A DNA stretch of 64,000 nt from Nitzschia putrida (GCA_016586335.1 BLYE01000023.1:1-64000), one strand, 5' to 3'. Numbered from the stretch's first letter, positions 9,830 to 20,952 are shown. Numbers and translations: made by a program. Notes: generated by a model from the letters alone, not told the origin.

Positions 9830-12800
9830 CAAGAAACTGTCTACCTCTACAATGTTCAGTTGCCAGAGTTCTCTTTGACGAGGACTATTCGCAAGGTAAA
9901 GGCGTTTGTGTTTGATGCTCCTAACGTCGAACACGACATCATCTTGGGTCGGAGCTTCCTGAATCCCTGTGGTATTGACGTGCTATCCAGCAAGCAGTGT
10001 TGTGAGTGGCATGGTCAAGTGATTCCTTTTCACCCTCAAGGTTTCTTTCACAATGATGCATTGATTCGTCGCATGCTCGAAGTGGAACCCATCCATGTCG
10101 AAAGGTTGGGCGAGAGCCACATGAGTGTGGAAGAGGCCAACACAAACAAGGTAGATGTGAAATTGGTCGCACGTGCGCAGACGCACTTGACCGCTGATCA
10201 GCGCGATCAACTGCTCGAGGTACTTTTGATGTGCGACACCTTGTTTTCAGGAAAACTCGGTTCTTACCCTCATCGCAAGTTTCACATTGAGTTGTTGCCT
10301 GGCGCGAAGCCATATCATGTGAAACGACCTTACTCCATCCCTCACCATGCACTCGAGGATGTGAGAAAGGAAATCTACAAGCAAGTCGAGGAAGGTTCCT
10401 TGGAGCAAGTCTACGACTCCCAGTGGGGGATGCCGATGATGGCAATCCTCAAGAAAGACGGCAAGTTTCGTCTTGTTGATGATCTCAGAGAGCTGAACAA
10501 GGTCATCGTTCGACCTAAATATCTACTACCCAAGATCAACGACATTCTTCATCGTCGTCTTGGTTACGTGTTCTTTACCAAGCTCGACCTCTCCCAGTGC
10601 TTCTACTCTTACTGGTTGGACGAGGAATCGACTTGGTATTGTGTGATCGTCACTCCCTTCGGCAAGTTCCGACGCCTACGCTTGCCCATGGGACTCACTC
10701 CAAGCCCAGACTGGGCCCAAGCTACATTGGAGGAAGTAATGGGAGACATGCTCCACAACGGTGAAGTCGAAGTCTACATCGACGACATCGGTATCTTCAG
10801 CAATGATTGGGTCTCCCACATTGCAACGATCAAGAAGGTACTTCTACGTCTACAAGAGAATGGCTACACCGTCAACCCAGCCAAGTGTCAATGGGCTGTG
10901 CAAGAGACCGACTGGCTTGGCCACTGGATTACTCCTGTCGGCTTGAAGCCGTGGGCCAAGAAGGTTGATGGTATCCTCGCTCTCGATCGCCCCAAGACCC
11001 TACGCCAGTTGCGAGGGTTCATTGGTATGATCAATTACTACCGAGACTTCTGGAAACGTCGTTCTCATGTTCTTGCGCCCCTTACTGCTCTAACCAAGGT
11101 GGCCCCCAAGCAGTTCGCCAAGCATTGGACTGCTGAGTGCGACAAGGCCTTCAACGAGATCAAGGCTGTGATCTCTGAAGACGTCCTATTGCGTTATCCC
11201 GATCCTAACAAGCCGTTTGTTATTGAAACGGATGCAAGTGATTATCAGCTTGGTGCCGTTATCAAGCAAGATGATGCCCCTATCGCCTTCTTCTCGCGCA
11301 AGCTGACCGACGCCCAGCGCCGTTATCCAGCCAGCGACAAAGAAGCACTTTGCATCACGGCTGTTCTCGAGGAATTCCGCCCTATTTTATATGGAGGGCG
11401 CATCACTATCCGTACTGACCACCAAAACCTCACACAGAGGGATCTCAAGAGTCAGCGCCTCCTCCATTGGCGTCTCCTAATTGAGGAGTTCGCCCCGACC
11501 TTCGTCTACTACCCCGGCGAACAGAATGTTGCCGCTGATACTTTGTCTCGTTTGCCATTGAAGCCAAGAGACCCAGAGGAGAAGCAGGACGCTGCCCAAC
11601 AACGTGCAGCCCTTGCTGACAGCTTCATGTTCTACCCAACCGAACTTGAGGTCTTTCCTCTTCAGTACCGTTACCTGGAGCTGGCCCAAAAGGCTGAGCC
11701 TGACATCCAGTTGAGAATTGATTCTCCCAACAACTTCGGAGTCAAGAACCTGCATGGTTTTGACATTGTTGTTCGTTATCCCAACCCTGAAGACAAATCG
11801 AAGTGGCAACTCTATGTGCCAAACAATCTCATTCACCAAACCATTTCGTGGTATCATGCGATGACTGGCCATGCTGGCGCCGATCGCATGGAGCAAACCA
11901 TGAGACCTTTCCTCTACTTTGAGAGGATGCGTCCGATCATACAAGACTTTGTGAGGACCTGTGATGCCTGCCAACGCAACAAGGATCCAGGTCCTGGATA
12001 TGGGCATTTGCCTCCGCGTGAAGATGTGAGCATGCCTTGGGAAGAGGTCGCCGTGGACCTCATTGGACCATGGCGTATGGACGTTCCAGAAATTGGCGAA
12101 GTGTCCTTCTTTGCGCTTTCCATCATCGACACTGCCACTACTGTTTCCGAACTTGTTCGTATTGACAACAAGACTTCCGAACATGTGGCCTTTTCGTTCT
12201 CGAATGCCTGGTTGAGCCGATATCCAAGGCCCCTACGCTGCATTCACGACCCTGGCACAGAGTTCACTGGAGCCAACTTCCAAGCCATGTTGTCCATGGA
12301 AGGAATTGTCGGCGTGCCTACTACTACCAAGAACCCACAGAGCAACGCTATTGTTGAGCGTATGCATCACACTGTTGGGGACATGCTACGTGCAAGTCTA
12401 CGTTCTACCCCGCCACACAATGTTGTTACTGCTGTGGAACTTGTGGAATCTGCCTTATCTGCTTGTACACGAGCTTTGAGGACCACAGTCCATCGCACTA
12501 TGAGGATCTCGCCCGGCGCGCTGGTGTTCGGCCGAGACATGCTTCTTCCATTCCCAGTTATCTCCGATTTCGAGATGATCAGGCAACGTCGTCAAACAAT
12601 GATTGACTACAACAACGCTGCTCTCAACAGGAAACGCCGATTCAAAGACTACAATATCGGTGACGCAGTTCTTATCATTACAAAGGACCCATCTACTCTA
12701 GAAGAACGAGCTCGTGGCCCTTTTGATATCATTCAAGTTCATGTCAATGGTACCGTGACCATTGAACGCCCTGGAAACGTTGAAGAACGTATCAACATCC

Positions 12801-12841
12801 GCCGTCTTCGCCCTTACTATCGCCCAGGAGAGGATCCTTAG
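9755..12841 (+). CDS. pol: Gypsy Pol: C-terminal protease, reverse transcriptase, RNase H, integrase
   Basis: Open frame of 1028 codons; authentic sequence joins at about 9830, since residues 1-25 are an out-of-frame lead with a GTG start. It begins inside the protease (VEHDIILGRSFLNP). The RT spans residues ~180-380 with VDDLRELN, FTKLDLSQ and the catalytic box YIDD at ~341-344. RNase H follows (~480-600; ETDASDYQLGAV, RTDHQNL, AADTLSRLP). Integrase has an HHCC zinc finger (HAMTGHAG ... CDACQRNK), a D-D-E core (VAVDLIGPW, DPGTEFTGANF, NAIVERMH) and a C-terminal GPF motif (RGPFDII). No chromodomain is seen. The stop TAG runs straight into the polypurine tract. Confidence 0.93.
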   Translation: MFRVTLRRSSLLRLRSGRLLGPWQSQETVYLYNVQLPEFSLTRTIRKVKAFVFDAPNVEHDIILGRSFLNPCGIDVLSSKQCCEWHGQVIPFHPQGFFHNDALIRRMLEVEPIHVERLGESHMSVEEANTNKVDVKLVARAQTHLTADQRDQLLEVLLMCDTLFSGKLGSYPHRKFHIELLPGAKPYHVKRPYSIPHHALEDVRKEIYKQVEEGSLEQVYDSQWGMPMMAILKKDGKFRLVDDLRELNKVIVRPKYLLPKINDILHRRLGYVFFTKLDLSQCFYSYWLDEESTWYCVIVTPFGKFRRLRLPMGLTPSPDWAQATLEEVMGDMLHNGEVEVYIDDIGIFSNDWVSHIATIKKVLLRLQENGYTVNPAKCQWAVQETDWLGHWITPVGLKPWAKKVDGILALDRPKTLRQLRGFIGMINYYRDFWKRRSHVLAPLTALTKVAPKQFAKHWTAECDKAFNEIKAVISEDVLLRYPDPNKPFVIETDASDYQLGAVIKQDDAPIAFFSRKLTDAQRRYPASDKEALCITAVLEEFRPILYGGRITIRTDHQNLTQRDLKSQRLLHWRLLIEEFAPTFVYYPGEQNVAADTLSRLPLKPRDPEEKQDAAQQRAALADSFMFYPTELEVFPLQYRYLELAQKAEPDIQLRIDSPNNFGVKNLHGFDIVVRYPNPEDKSKWQLYVPNNLIHQTISWYHAMTGHAGADRMEQTMRPFLYFERMRPIIQDFVRTCDACQRNKDPGPGYGHLPPREDVSMPWEEVAVDLIGPWRMDVPEIGEVSFFALSIIDTATTVSELVRIDNKTSEHVAFSFSNAWLSRYPRPLRCIHDPGTEFTGANFQAMLSMEGIVGVPTTTKNPQSNAIVERMHHTVGDMLRASLRSTPPHNVVTAVELVESALSACTRALRTTVHRTMRISPGALVFGRDMLLPFPVISDFEMIRQRRQTMIDYNNAALNRKRRFKDYNIGDAVLIITKDPSTLEERARGPFDIIQVHVNGTVTIERPGNVEERINIRRLRPYYRPGEDP

Positions 12842-12856
12842 AGGGGAGAAGCAGAG
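12841..12856 (+). other. Polypurine tract of gypsy element
   Basis: GAGGGGAGAAGCAGAG, purine except for one C, directly before the TG of the 3' LTR. This is the expected primer for plus-strand DNA synthesis; its first base is the last base of the Pol stop codon. Confidence 0.85.
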
Positions 12857-13215
12857 TGAAGTCTCCTGCCGTTGGTCTTTACCAGTGAGATAGGTTTTAC
12901 CAACGCCAAGATTCTTCCACCTTGAAGAAGTCTACACAAGGCTTGATTGTTACCCCGTGTCGCTCTTGTGTCACGGAACCTCAGTCCCTCGTTCTACTTC
13001 GGACAATTAGTTTCATTCATGATTGCATTCTTACACTTCCAACGATGTCAGGATTCCTATCCCAACTTTTATTGAGACATGGATCCTGCTCACGATACTA
13101 TTCTGCATGTCTTTCATCAGACTCAAATACCAAAGACCCAAAACAAACCAAACAAACACTACATTTTAACTCACAATAATAGCTTTACGTTTACTGACTA
13201 CCGCGGCTTACTGCA
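12857..13215 (+). repeat. 3' LTR of gypsy element
   Basis: Same 359-bp sequence as 7871-8229, TG...CA ends, followed by the target duplication TATTG at 13216-13220. Confidence 0.95.
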
Positions 13216-13825
13216 TATTGTGTCCTCGCACTTCCCGGCGCCATGCCCTGCTGTCCGCCAAAAGATGCGACTCGAAAGCGGGTTGTTGTTGCTTGCCCAC
13301 TGTTGTATGAGTACTACTACGCGCTCGTACCACCAGTAAGACGTATGTCAAGTCCAGGGCTTTTGTAGCCCACTGTTCGTCAGGCCAGACTACTCGGTCG
13401 TTGGATAGAACACCTCCGTTTCACTGAAACGTACGCCTTGCGGACGTCGGGGCTGCAGGTACATGCTTCGCGCGCAATGTACGGAGTGCCATACGGTACT
13501 ACACGATACTGGTACCTGTACTGTACGAACTACGTGAAGAGGCTAAGCTCAACAATACTCGGTTATTGTAACTTCAGCAGTGATATCCACATTTTACCGA
13601 AGCAAGATGAAAGTCATCATGTAATTCACTGGGACATCTTCTTTAGCCCTTCTTGACTTGCTTCCTCCTCCTCCAACAGGAGCAGCAGCAACACCATCAC
13701 GCCGAAGAAGAACAGCAGCCACCAGGACCAATCCTAGTAACAGCAGAAGAGAAAGGAGAAGACGCGGTACTACGAATAGTAGTAGAAGTACAGCATGTAC
13801 AGAACAGCAAGGTGTGGAATCATGA
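13216..13825. other. Intergenic sequence between gypsy element and HA-domain gene
   Basis: Roughly 600 bp without a supported gene. A low-complexity CTC/CAG-rich tract at ~13660-13770 gives an 88-codon minus-strand ORF (13594-13860) rich in Leu and Val, which overlaps the last exon of the HA-domain gene and is probably chance. Confidence 0.45.
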
Positions 13826-15372
13826 CTAGAAGAAATCAATATCATCCTCGTCCTCATCATTTAGCTTTCTCTTCTTCCTCCCCCTGGTGCTGGATATTTG
13901 ATCTGCTCGTGGTTTCCACGTAAATCCGATTTCATCAAGTCTTGCAATCCGGTCGGGATTCATAGCTTGCGAGCTCTGTCGGCTTGCATCCTCTTCCAAA
14001 AGTTTATATTGGCGTCGTTGGCCCTGTGTAGATGTCGTGTATGACGACCATCAGGTAGTAGAAGCAAATCCAGTCGTGAGCAATGTTTTGGAAAGGAATG
14101 TTGTGCTGGTGCAAGGAAATTAGCACCTCAAACTATGACATACGAGTAGTAACGTACCTGTACCCATACGCTCAACTTGTGGTTTTCATGAGAGCTTGGA
14201 ACATTGCAATGCCCGTATGCACGCTTGAACGCCACTAGTTCTTGAAACCTCATCTCCCAGGCAAGCTTCTGACTTTCCCATACAAAACCAATTCGTGACA
14301 GTTGTAGCTCTCGATCATCAGACAAAGTTGAAGGTTTTCCGGCTTGTTTCAGTTTCTTTTGATAGCGCTGGCGTTTGATCCATTTGTTCAGGCCAGGACA
14401 ATTCTGATCGTAGGAAAGAGGAACCAGACAGTGACCATGTTCGTGCTTGAACTTTGCCAACTCCGCAAACTTCTCGTCCCAAAGGTCAGATTGATAGTCT
14501 CGGAAAGCAGTGCTTTTGTTGCTGGTGGCTCCGGACTCAGCCGCACCAGCTGTACTAGTAGGAGGGTATGGTGACGGGCCTGCTGCTGCTTCAACCCCCA
14601 TTCGACTATGAGAAAGAACGTGTGTGGGTCCCATGCCCTGACTGGCGCCAGATACACCAATTGCACTGCTGAATGAAACACTGGCTGGTGGTGACTTCAA
14701 CCCACCTTGATGCTGGGGGTGAGAAGCGCCAGCATGCCTTGCTACATTCATCGAGGAAGGGTCTTGAGGACGAGATTCGTCATACCTTTGGCCTCCCTCA
14801 ACCTTTTGTGCCTGAAACACCTCAATGACTCTCTCCGAAATCTTGAGTAGGTTTGAGTTTGGTGCAACAGAGGTTGGATGTACAGCCAATATTCTGTCTG
14901 GGTGGATGGGGTTTGGGACCATTCCGGATTCTGACAGATTGGACGTTGTGGAATCAGGGGACTCTTCTTTTGAGATACCAGGATTCCTTTGATAGGGATC
15001 CAGAATGGGTCCAATAAAATTCCCCATTGCTCCCCGCGGCAAAGGGAGGGGCGACGACGCATTTCCCATTTCTTCTATGCTTCCTCTTGACAGGTGGTGA
15101 TGGTGGTCCTCGTGCTCCTCCTGGTGGTCTTGGTGCTGGGGGCTACGAATGCGATCCGATTGCATGCCATAGCCACTGAATGTACTGTCTGCGCCTGTAG
15201 TCTTCGGTCGACCTCTCTTGTTTGCCCAATCATCTCCCATTTCCCAAAATAAAAACGGACCAGGCGTCCAAGCCACAACCATGTCAAAAGTTTGGAAGGA
15301 GCGGAAGTTGTGGCACCTTGGAGTGTCAATATTGCTGTCAACGTTCGCCGCTGTTCCCCTCGCCCGAAGCAT
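13826..15372 (-). CDS. Helicase-associated (HA) domain protein, two exons
   Basis: Exon 1 is 14158-15372 and exon 2 is 13826-14023, with a 134-bp phase-0 GT-AG intron (donor CAG|GTACGT, acceptor CTACACAG|GGCCAA). Without splicing, the frame ends nine codons into the intron in the middle of the second HA repeat; splicing restores WVQ|GQRRQYKLLEEDA and ends at an acidic tail (DEDEDDIDFF). The predicted protein is 470 aa. HA repeat 1 covers ~305-370 (WDEKFAELAKFKHEHGHCLV, NKWIKRQRYQKK, IGFVW); repeat 2 follows. The N-terminal 300 residues are low-complexity. A later start at MGDDWANKRGRP (residue 45) is plausible. A basic KKRKLNDED stretch near the C-terminus may be a nuclear signal. Likely nucleic-acid binding; exact role unknown. 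Confidence 0.85.
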
Positions 15373-17002
15373 ATTTGGCTGTTTCAGATGCCACCAATGT
15401 AAATTTCACCGCATATTGACTCGCTGGTATGAGGAACTCTATATCACATAACCGTACCTTTGAGTCACGAAGAAACCTAGCACGCATTTGTGTCCTTGAT
15501 ATTTTTTCAGAATGCACCTCTGTTCGCTTGCCAACAATAAGGAGGTGCAATTTCGTATTTTCCATTTAATGACCATGTTCGCTCGGCATCTCATCCACTC
15601 GAGGTGAGCAATACAAAAGTCTGCAAGTGCTAAATGTTCGGCTTCACTGTCACCTATAATACTCCGCTCATGATTGACGTGAAAGTTGAGTGAAGAACAC
15701 GTATAGCATTCGAGAAACTTTGTGAGCCTTTTTTGTGCAATGAAAATGCACCATGGGAAGCAACATTGTTGTTGGATCCATCTGAGAACATTAAGAGGAG
15801 AAATGGGTTGCCATTGAATTATAACCCTTGACTAGACCCACAGGCATAATAATTCCAGAAACAATCACAGTGTTGGTAACAAATATTGTAGCCTCGATGA
15901 TAGCTCGTCGATCAACTGGTGCCGCCGCTACTATAACTATAGATCATGTGTACTGTGTCACAAATCAGCGAGAAATTTTCGTTCACTTCCTTCTCCAGCA
16001 TAGTAGTCAACTGTACACACCTTTTACTACTCCTGTTATAGCACCACTTTTACCTGTTGAACCAGCCGCAGGCCAGCAGGTAACAATGCTCAACGATCAG
16101 TGAACAGTGAACAACAGGTCATTGATTCTTCCCACTCACCTGGTACCGTTGGTACCACACCACTACTGGTCATACACAGTTCAGACTAACTACTACCTCT
16201 CTAGAGGTATCTACCGCTACCGTTGGTATGGTACTTCCAAGCTACTGCAAACGCTATGGAGGTAGCCACCGGTAGTTCTATAGTCACTGGTCCTGAGAGT
16301 GAAGACAAGTTGGGTACCGTACCGTAAATCTCCGGTAGTTAGTATAGGTGGTAGGGATGCCGCTTTTGTAGCGTTGTCGCAATGGTGGGAACATGCTAGC
16401 ATGATGAACAGAGTCTACTACGAGTACTTCCGATGTACGGTAGTACGATTAGAGTGGCTGGTACGAGTACTGTAGTACCGGTATTTCCATGATAATGATG
16501 TGTGTTTGTCTTTTAGCTGACAATCAACATATTATCACTTCATCATTTTTTATTGTCGACAAGACTCTTTTTACAGTATGATTTGGATCAAAGACTAACT
16601 CGACAAAGACGAAGTCTCAGTTATCATGTGTGTGACAGACGCAGTATGGAGGAGGCAATTAGCCCAAGGCCAATGGCCATGCAGAGGCATTCTTGTAGAC
16701 TGCAAGGGCGCCACTATGGCGGGAAAATGATGGTTGGATACACATGGTGACTGCATCTAAATGTGCGAAAACATTAAATTGCTCGTGTGACAAATTTGGG
16801 GTCGTTCACAAGTCCGCCACGTTGTACATCGGGCAGTTTTCGGCCTGGACTTTTGTAGTGGTTGGAGTTCCACCCAATGGGAAAAGACGAAATTCCAAAA
16901 GAGTGGACCTAACCACCAATTCCTTTTTGGGTTTCCTCCTACGACGACGATACTCTCCTTTTCAACAACAACAACAGCATTCCACAGATTGGAGAGGACA
17001 TT
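15373..17002. other. Long intergenic stretch
   Basis: About 1.6 kb with no convincing gene. The 16130-16490 part is full of short GTACC/GGTAC and TAGTA palindromic motifs typical of intergenic DNA in this window. The 5' flank of the type I membrane protein gene is expected in the last few hundred bases. Confidence 0.5.
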
Positions 17003-18298
17003 TTGATCATGACCAGTCATCGTAGTTTCCTTTCCCTTTTGCTTTTGGGCTGGTCCCTTTTCGCAGCCGTTGCAGAGGAAGGAACTTCCAACACCAATTA
17101 CACAAGTCCAGATGTGTTGACACAAATCTCACTGGGAGGGTTTCGAGTAATTCTGAGTCCAACTCCTGATGAACTGACAAATGTGGACTATGTACTTGGA
17201 TCTGCTATCCAAAACCTTGTGGACTCCAAGTTGGCTGAATTGTACGGCGAGGACTTTGAGTATATGTACGTGGCTGGAGTGAACAAAGTGGAGTTCAATG
17301 ACGGATCCACTCGGAGACTTGCACGAGTCCGAAATCTCCAAGATGTTGCTTCTTCTACCACTGTCACGTTTGTGGGCGGAGTAGTGGCATTTGGAGATGA
17401 ACCCGAAACTGATATTCGCAAAACGATCAAGGGAATTGTGGAATCCGATCTTCCTGCCATTCTCGGTGAGAAGGACCAACCCTGGTCTCCTATTGACACT
17501 GTCCAATTTATCAGTTTGGCAACTTCGGCACCTACCAGTGCACCCACTAGCTCTCCTACAGCTCCAACGCCTCAAGTCAATGCTGGGCTCGATGGAAGTG
17601 TGTACCAAGCCGACAATGGCTTGAGTACTGCCCAACGATCCGTCCGCGTGACATTTGGCGTTTTGGGAGTCTTCTTTGTCTTGTTTGGTGTGATTTTCCT
17701 TGCCAAGGGCTCGAAGCAACGAAGACAAGAAGCCTTGGCAGAAGCCTTGGAAGAGTCGGAGAATGAGAGTGTTGGACAACTACAACGACATCATCAAAAC
17801 TTCAAGTCTACTATGGAGGATGGAGGAGACGAAGTGCTTTCGGAATCGGGACACCGATCGGAAATGACACAATATGCGAATAATAACAACAACAACAATA
17901 ATAGTGATCGATACGATACAGTATCGGTCGGTCCCTCTGTGGCATCAGATTGGACTATGCAAACGTTTGACACTCGCTTTTCTGGGTTGACCTCGTTGCA
18001 ACAGCGCTATGGCGGTGGCGGTGGTGCTGCAGCAGCATACGCATCATCCGAAACCTTTGAACGGGATCGACAAATTACCTTGCAAAAGGACATGTTGCAA
18101 AGTGAATGGACAACAATGACGACTCGGCCAAGACTATCCGGGAATCCAGTGGAGGTTTCCGGAGGAGCCGTCTCTCCTGCAGTAAGCTTTGAACAAGCCT
18201 ATGAGGAAAGTCAAGGGGAAGAGATTTACCTTGTTCCTCCTTCGAGAGCAAACAGGGCACGTAACAATAACAACAATAATACTGGGGAATTCCTATAA
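17003..18298 (+). CDS. Predicted type I membrane protein with small ectodomain
   Basis: Single-exon ORF of 431 codons. A signal peptide (residues ~1-25, FLSLLLLGWSLFAAVAEE) is followed by an ectodomain of about 150 residues with a beta/alpha pattern (LGGFRVILSPTPDEL ... TTVTFVGGVVAFG), a Thr/Ser/Pro hinge (SAPTSAPTSSPTAP), one hydrophobic segment at ~215-235 (VTFGVLGVFFVLFGVIFLAKG) and a ~195-residue cytoplasmic tail. The tail has an Asn run from an AAC repeat, a Gly run and many Ser/Thr. The ectodomain resembles the short membrane-proximal domains common in diatom surface proteins, perhaps SEA-like, but I cannot name the family firmly. The second Met (17009) may be the true start. Confidence 0.7.
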   Translation: MIMTSHRSFLSLLLLGWSLFAAVAEEGTSNTNYTSPDVLTQISLGGFRVILSPTPDELTNVDYVLGSAIQNLVDSKLAELYGEDFEYMYVAGVNKVEFNDGSTRRLARVRNLQDVASSTTVTFVGGVVAFGDEPETDIRKTIKGIVESDLPAILGEKDQPWSPIDTVQFISLATSAPTSAPTSSPTAPTPQVNAGLDGSVYQADNGLSTAQRSVRVTFGVLGVFFVLFGVIFLAKGSKQRRQEALAEALEESENESVGQLQRHHQNFKSTMEDGGDEVLSESGHRSEMTQYANNNNNNNNSDRYDTVSVGPSVASDWTMQTFDTRFSGLTSLQQRYGGGGGAAAAYASSETFERDRQITLQKDMLQSEWTTMTTRPRLSGNPVEVSGGAVSPAVSFEQAYEESQGEEIYLVPPSRANRARNNNNNNTGEFL

Positions 18299-18680
18299 GG
18301 ATTATTGGGTTGGCCAATCCATTGGCAAGAACATGTCATTTCAATCCGGCAGGGCCCAAGAAGGATACAAAGGACTCCCAATCTACCTACTTCCTACTAC
18401 TTACTACCACTTACCAAGTGTCCATTCATGTAAACAGTGAACCCCTTTTAGAGTATATTTACTATCGCAACAACAGGATTTTAGGTGCCTATTACCTACC
18501 AGATCAATCCGTGTTGTTGTTGGAGCATAGAGTTGTAGGAGTAGTCGTCATTCGACTTGGTCGAATTCGTGGACTACTTTGAATCCATGGTGGGTAACGG
18601 TATTTTGCAGGCGTGACAACAACAACACAGGCAACAACAAACCAACCAACAAATCGAATACCAACATCAACAATACCATC
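18299..18680. other. Intergenic spacer
   Basis: About 380 bp between two plus-strand genes. No gene is seen; CAA-rich sequence just upstream of 18681 is probably the 5' UTR of the next gene. Confidence 0.45.
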
Positions 18681-19346
18681 ATGGCATCATCGTTTCAGTA
18701 CCCTCAAAGCATACTTCATACAGCCATCGAGCCTCAATGGTTTGCTCGACGAAAGGATGAAACATCGTCCATGTAAGTACAAGCGGAAAAGAACTGAAAT
18801 GCATTGCAACACAACATATAACATCACAACGCAACACAATACAATACATCCATACAACATACACTTCTAACCAATAATGATTGCTTGCTTTGCTTGGACG
18901 ACGACAGTCTGACAGCCGTGGAAGAAGCAGAAGAAGCTCATGCTCAAAATCTATACAAAGTCATTACGGAACTTGCACCTTGCTCTTCTCACATGATTGG
19001 CAAAATGCCCGAGACGTCGTCGTCGTCATCGGGAGGAGGATCGAGTGGTAGACGTCATCGTGTCAGCAGGTCCAGCAATGCCATGAGAGGAGGATCAACA
19101 TCTGCATCTGGATCTACATCAACGACTCCTCGAAGAAGCACCACCACCACATCCACACCCAATGATTCTGGCAATGTTGCAGGAGCAGGAAATGCTGCAG
19201 CACCGGGAAGTAGAGATGCCATCATGGCCATGGCATCCCCTCCACCTGTATCGTCCTCTCAACGATTCTGGAATCGATCATCAACTCGGTCATCGACGGG
19301 ACGACGACGGTCTTCCAGTGGAGCACGAACGATTGCCTATGACTAA
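18681..19346 (+). CDS. Small Ser/Arg-rich hypothetical protein, two exons
   Basis: Exon 1 is 18681-18772 and exon 2 is 18908-19346, with a 135-bp intron (AT|GTAAGT ... CGACAG|T). The join restores an Ile codon and continues one frame for 176 aa. Exon 1 encodes MASSFQYPQSILHTAIEPQW; exon 2 begins LTAVEEAEEAHAQNLYKVIT, a likely helix, and then turns into Ser/Thr/Arg/Gly-rich low-complexity sequence to the end. I do not recognise a family. Upstream CAA-rich sequence fits a 5' UTR. Confidence 0.6.
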
Positions 19347-19930
19347 ATAATTACTAACGTACAAAGATTATACAGTACGAATACTATACTAGGTAGTAGT
19401 CTGTAGTAGTAGTGTAAACATAATGTGATGATGAATGATAGGCTTGTAGTGTTGTTATTATTTTGTACAACAAACCATCCATCATCATACGAGTACGAGT
19501 GCCGAAAGCAACACGCACAACAAGAAGGAGGCCCAAACAAAACGAAACGATGGACGACTCAGAGAACCACAAACACTCACGACTCAAGACTGATTTCCGA
19601 ATCGAGAACCTCCAAGCGCCGTCCCTTAAGTCCCTTAAATAGATTGATTCATGCGGCGCAGTCAGTCAAGGATCCAAGCGCAGAATCCGCCGCTTCTCTG
19701 GTTCTTGTTGTGGTGTTAGTTGTTGTAGTAGTAGTTGTCGTGATGTTGATGTGATCGTAAATGTTGGTTCTTACTATTGCTTCCACCTGGTATATTGCAG
19801 AATGCGTGATGCGTGATGATCTCACAATTCTGTAATAACACCCACAACAACACCCACAAGCAATAACAACAACAACAACAACAACATCCACAAGCAATAA
19901 CAACATAATAACAAACAAGCAAGCAATACC
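19347..19930. other. Intergenic spacer with (CAA)n tract
   Basis: No gene is seen. An imperfect CAA/AAC-rich tract (about 19835-19915) lies directly upstream of the CRAL-TRIO-like gene, as in several 5' flanks here. The ORFs on the opposite strand are low-complexity shadows. Confidence 0.5.
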
Positions 19931-20952
19931 ATGCCTACCACCGCCAAGACAGTTGCAAATGTGTACAATGTGCAGAAGAATACAAGTCTTCTTTCTACCG
20001 AAGAAACAACAGCGTTTGTACAAGACAAGCTCAAAGAACTACAAGTACAACTCGACCTGATTCCTCAAGAAAAGAAGGAAGCCTACCAAATGGCCTTGAA
20101 ACTATGTCCTGAACTTGTATCAGAAGATGACAAGCTTGCCTTTCTTCGTTGTGAACTCTTTCAACCCAAGGTATGGCACTATTTGTGACGTTTGTTTGTT
20201 GTGTAGGTTGATTGGTTGAATGGATGTATCTCACATGAATGACTAACTTGTTCATCCAGTTGGCAGCAACGAGACTCGTCACCTATTGGACCAGAAGGCT
20301 CGAAATCTTTGGTCCTGACAAGGCATTTCTTCCTCTTACCTTGAAAGGTGCTCTCCGAGACGATTCTATCGCCATGCAACGAGGTGTCGTTCGGTTGATC
20401 CCCCACCATCCCGAGGATGGTAGTGATGATAGTCATGGCAAGGGTCGTACTATACTGTTCATGGACCCATCAAGACAAGATCTTTCCCAATACTCCACCG
20501 AAAGTATGGCTCGTGTCGTTTGGTACGTCCTCCATGTTGCGTTGGAAGATATCCACACCCAAAACTATGGATTGATTGTCATTTCCAATCCCAAACATGC
20601 CAAACGATCCCAAATGGATCGAGCACTTGCGAGATATATTGTCAAGAATATTCGTGGTTGTCTTCCTATCCGTTTGACAGCCATTCATGTTTGTAATCCA
20701 CCTCCACTCGTCCGATGGATCCATGCTTGTTTTCGACTCTTTTTGCATCATCGTGTCCAACGCAGGATTCATATTCATAATGGATCGCAACAAGAAAATC
20801 TTCACAAGCTTTCCAAAGAATTTGGGCTTGAAAAACGTGTCCTTCCTGTGGATATTGGTGGAGATGTCCCCTTGGATCATGCAGCTTGGTTGCAAAGGAG
20901 AATGGAAATCGAGATGGAAGCGGCAGCAACGGCAGCTTCTGCCAACAAGTAG
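19931..20952 (+). CDS. CRAL-TRIO-like protein, copy 1 (two exons)
   Basis: Exon 1 is 19931-20170 (80 codons) and exon 2 is 20260-20952, with an 89-bp phase-0 intron (AAG|GTATGG ... TCCAG|TTGGCA) that holds a good branch-point candidate GACTAAC at 20241. Predicted 310 aa. The layout matches small CRAL-TRIO/Sec14-like proteins: a helical N-terminal part (FVQDKLKELQVQLDLI...ELVSEDDKLAFLRCELF), then a core with GRTILFMDPSRQDLS, YGLIVISNPK, LPIRLTAIHVCNPPPLVRW and a final LPVDIGGDVPLDHAAWL segment. The family binds and exchanges lipids or hydrophobic ligands in the cytosol. The C-terminal ~70 codons and 3' flank are nearly identical to the downstream copy at 21672. Confidence 0.85.

Larger units (their letters stand above)
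7871..13215 (+). mobile_element. Complete Ty3/gypsy LTR retrotransposon (5345 bp)
   Basis: Two direct LTRs of 359 bp (7871-8229 and 12857-13215) start TG and end CA and look identical. A 5-bp target duplication TATTG flanks the element (7866-7870 and 13216-13220). A polypurine tract (12841-12856) abuts the 3' LTR. Domain order is gag, protease, RT, RNase H, integrase, which is the gypsy order. No tRNA-type primer site starting TGG is visible next to the 5' LTR; a 10-bp palindrome TTTGATCAAA (8231-8240) sits there instead. Identical LTRs imply a very recent insertion, yet gag and protease each carry a one-base frame break. Confidence 0.95.

Noticed and set aside
8880..9830. Programmed +1 frameshifting between gypsy gag and pol
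   Set aside because: Both shifts fall inside conserved domains (capsid, protease), not at a gag/pol junction, and are explained by single extra bases.
13594..13860. 88-codon hydrophobic minus-strand ORF
   Set aside because: Overlaps the last exon of the HA-domain gene and derives from a low-complexity CTC/CAG tract.
16130..16490. Dense GGTACC/TAGTAC-type palindromes as a regulatory array
   Set aside because: Similar tracts occur in many intergenic regions here (2295-2380, 13480-13530, 39400-39440), so they look like background composition and not a specific element.
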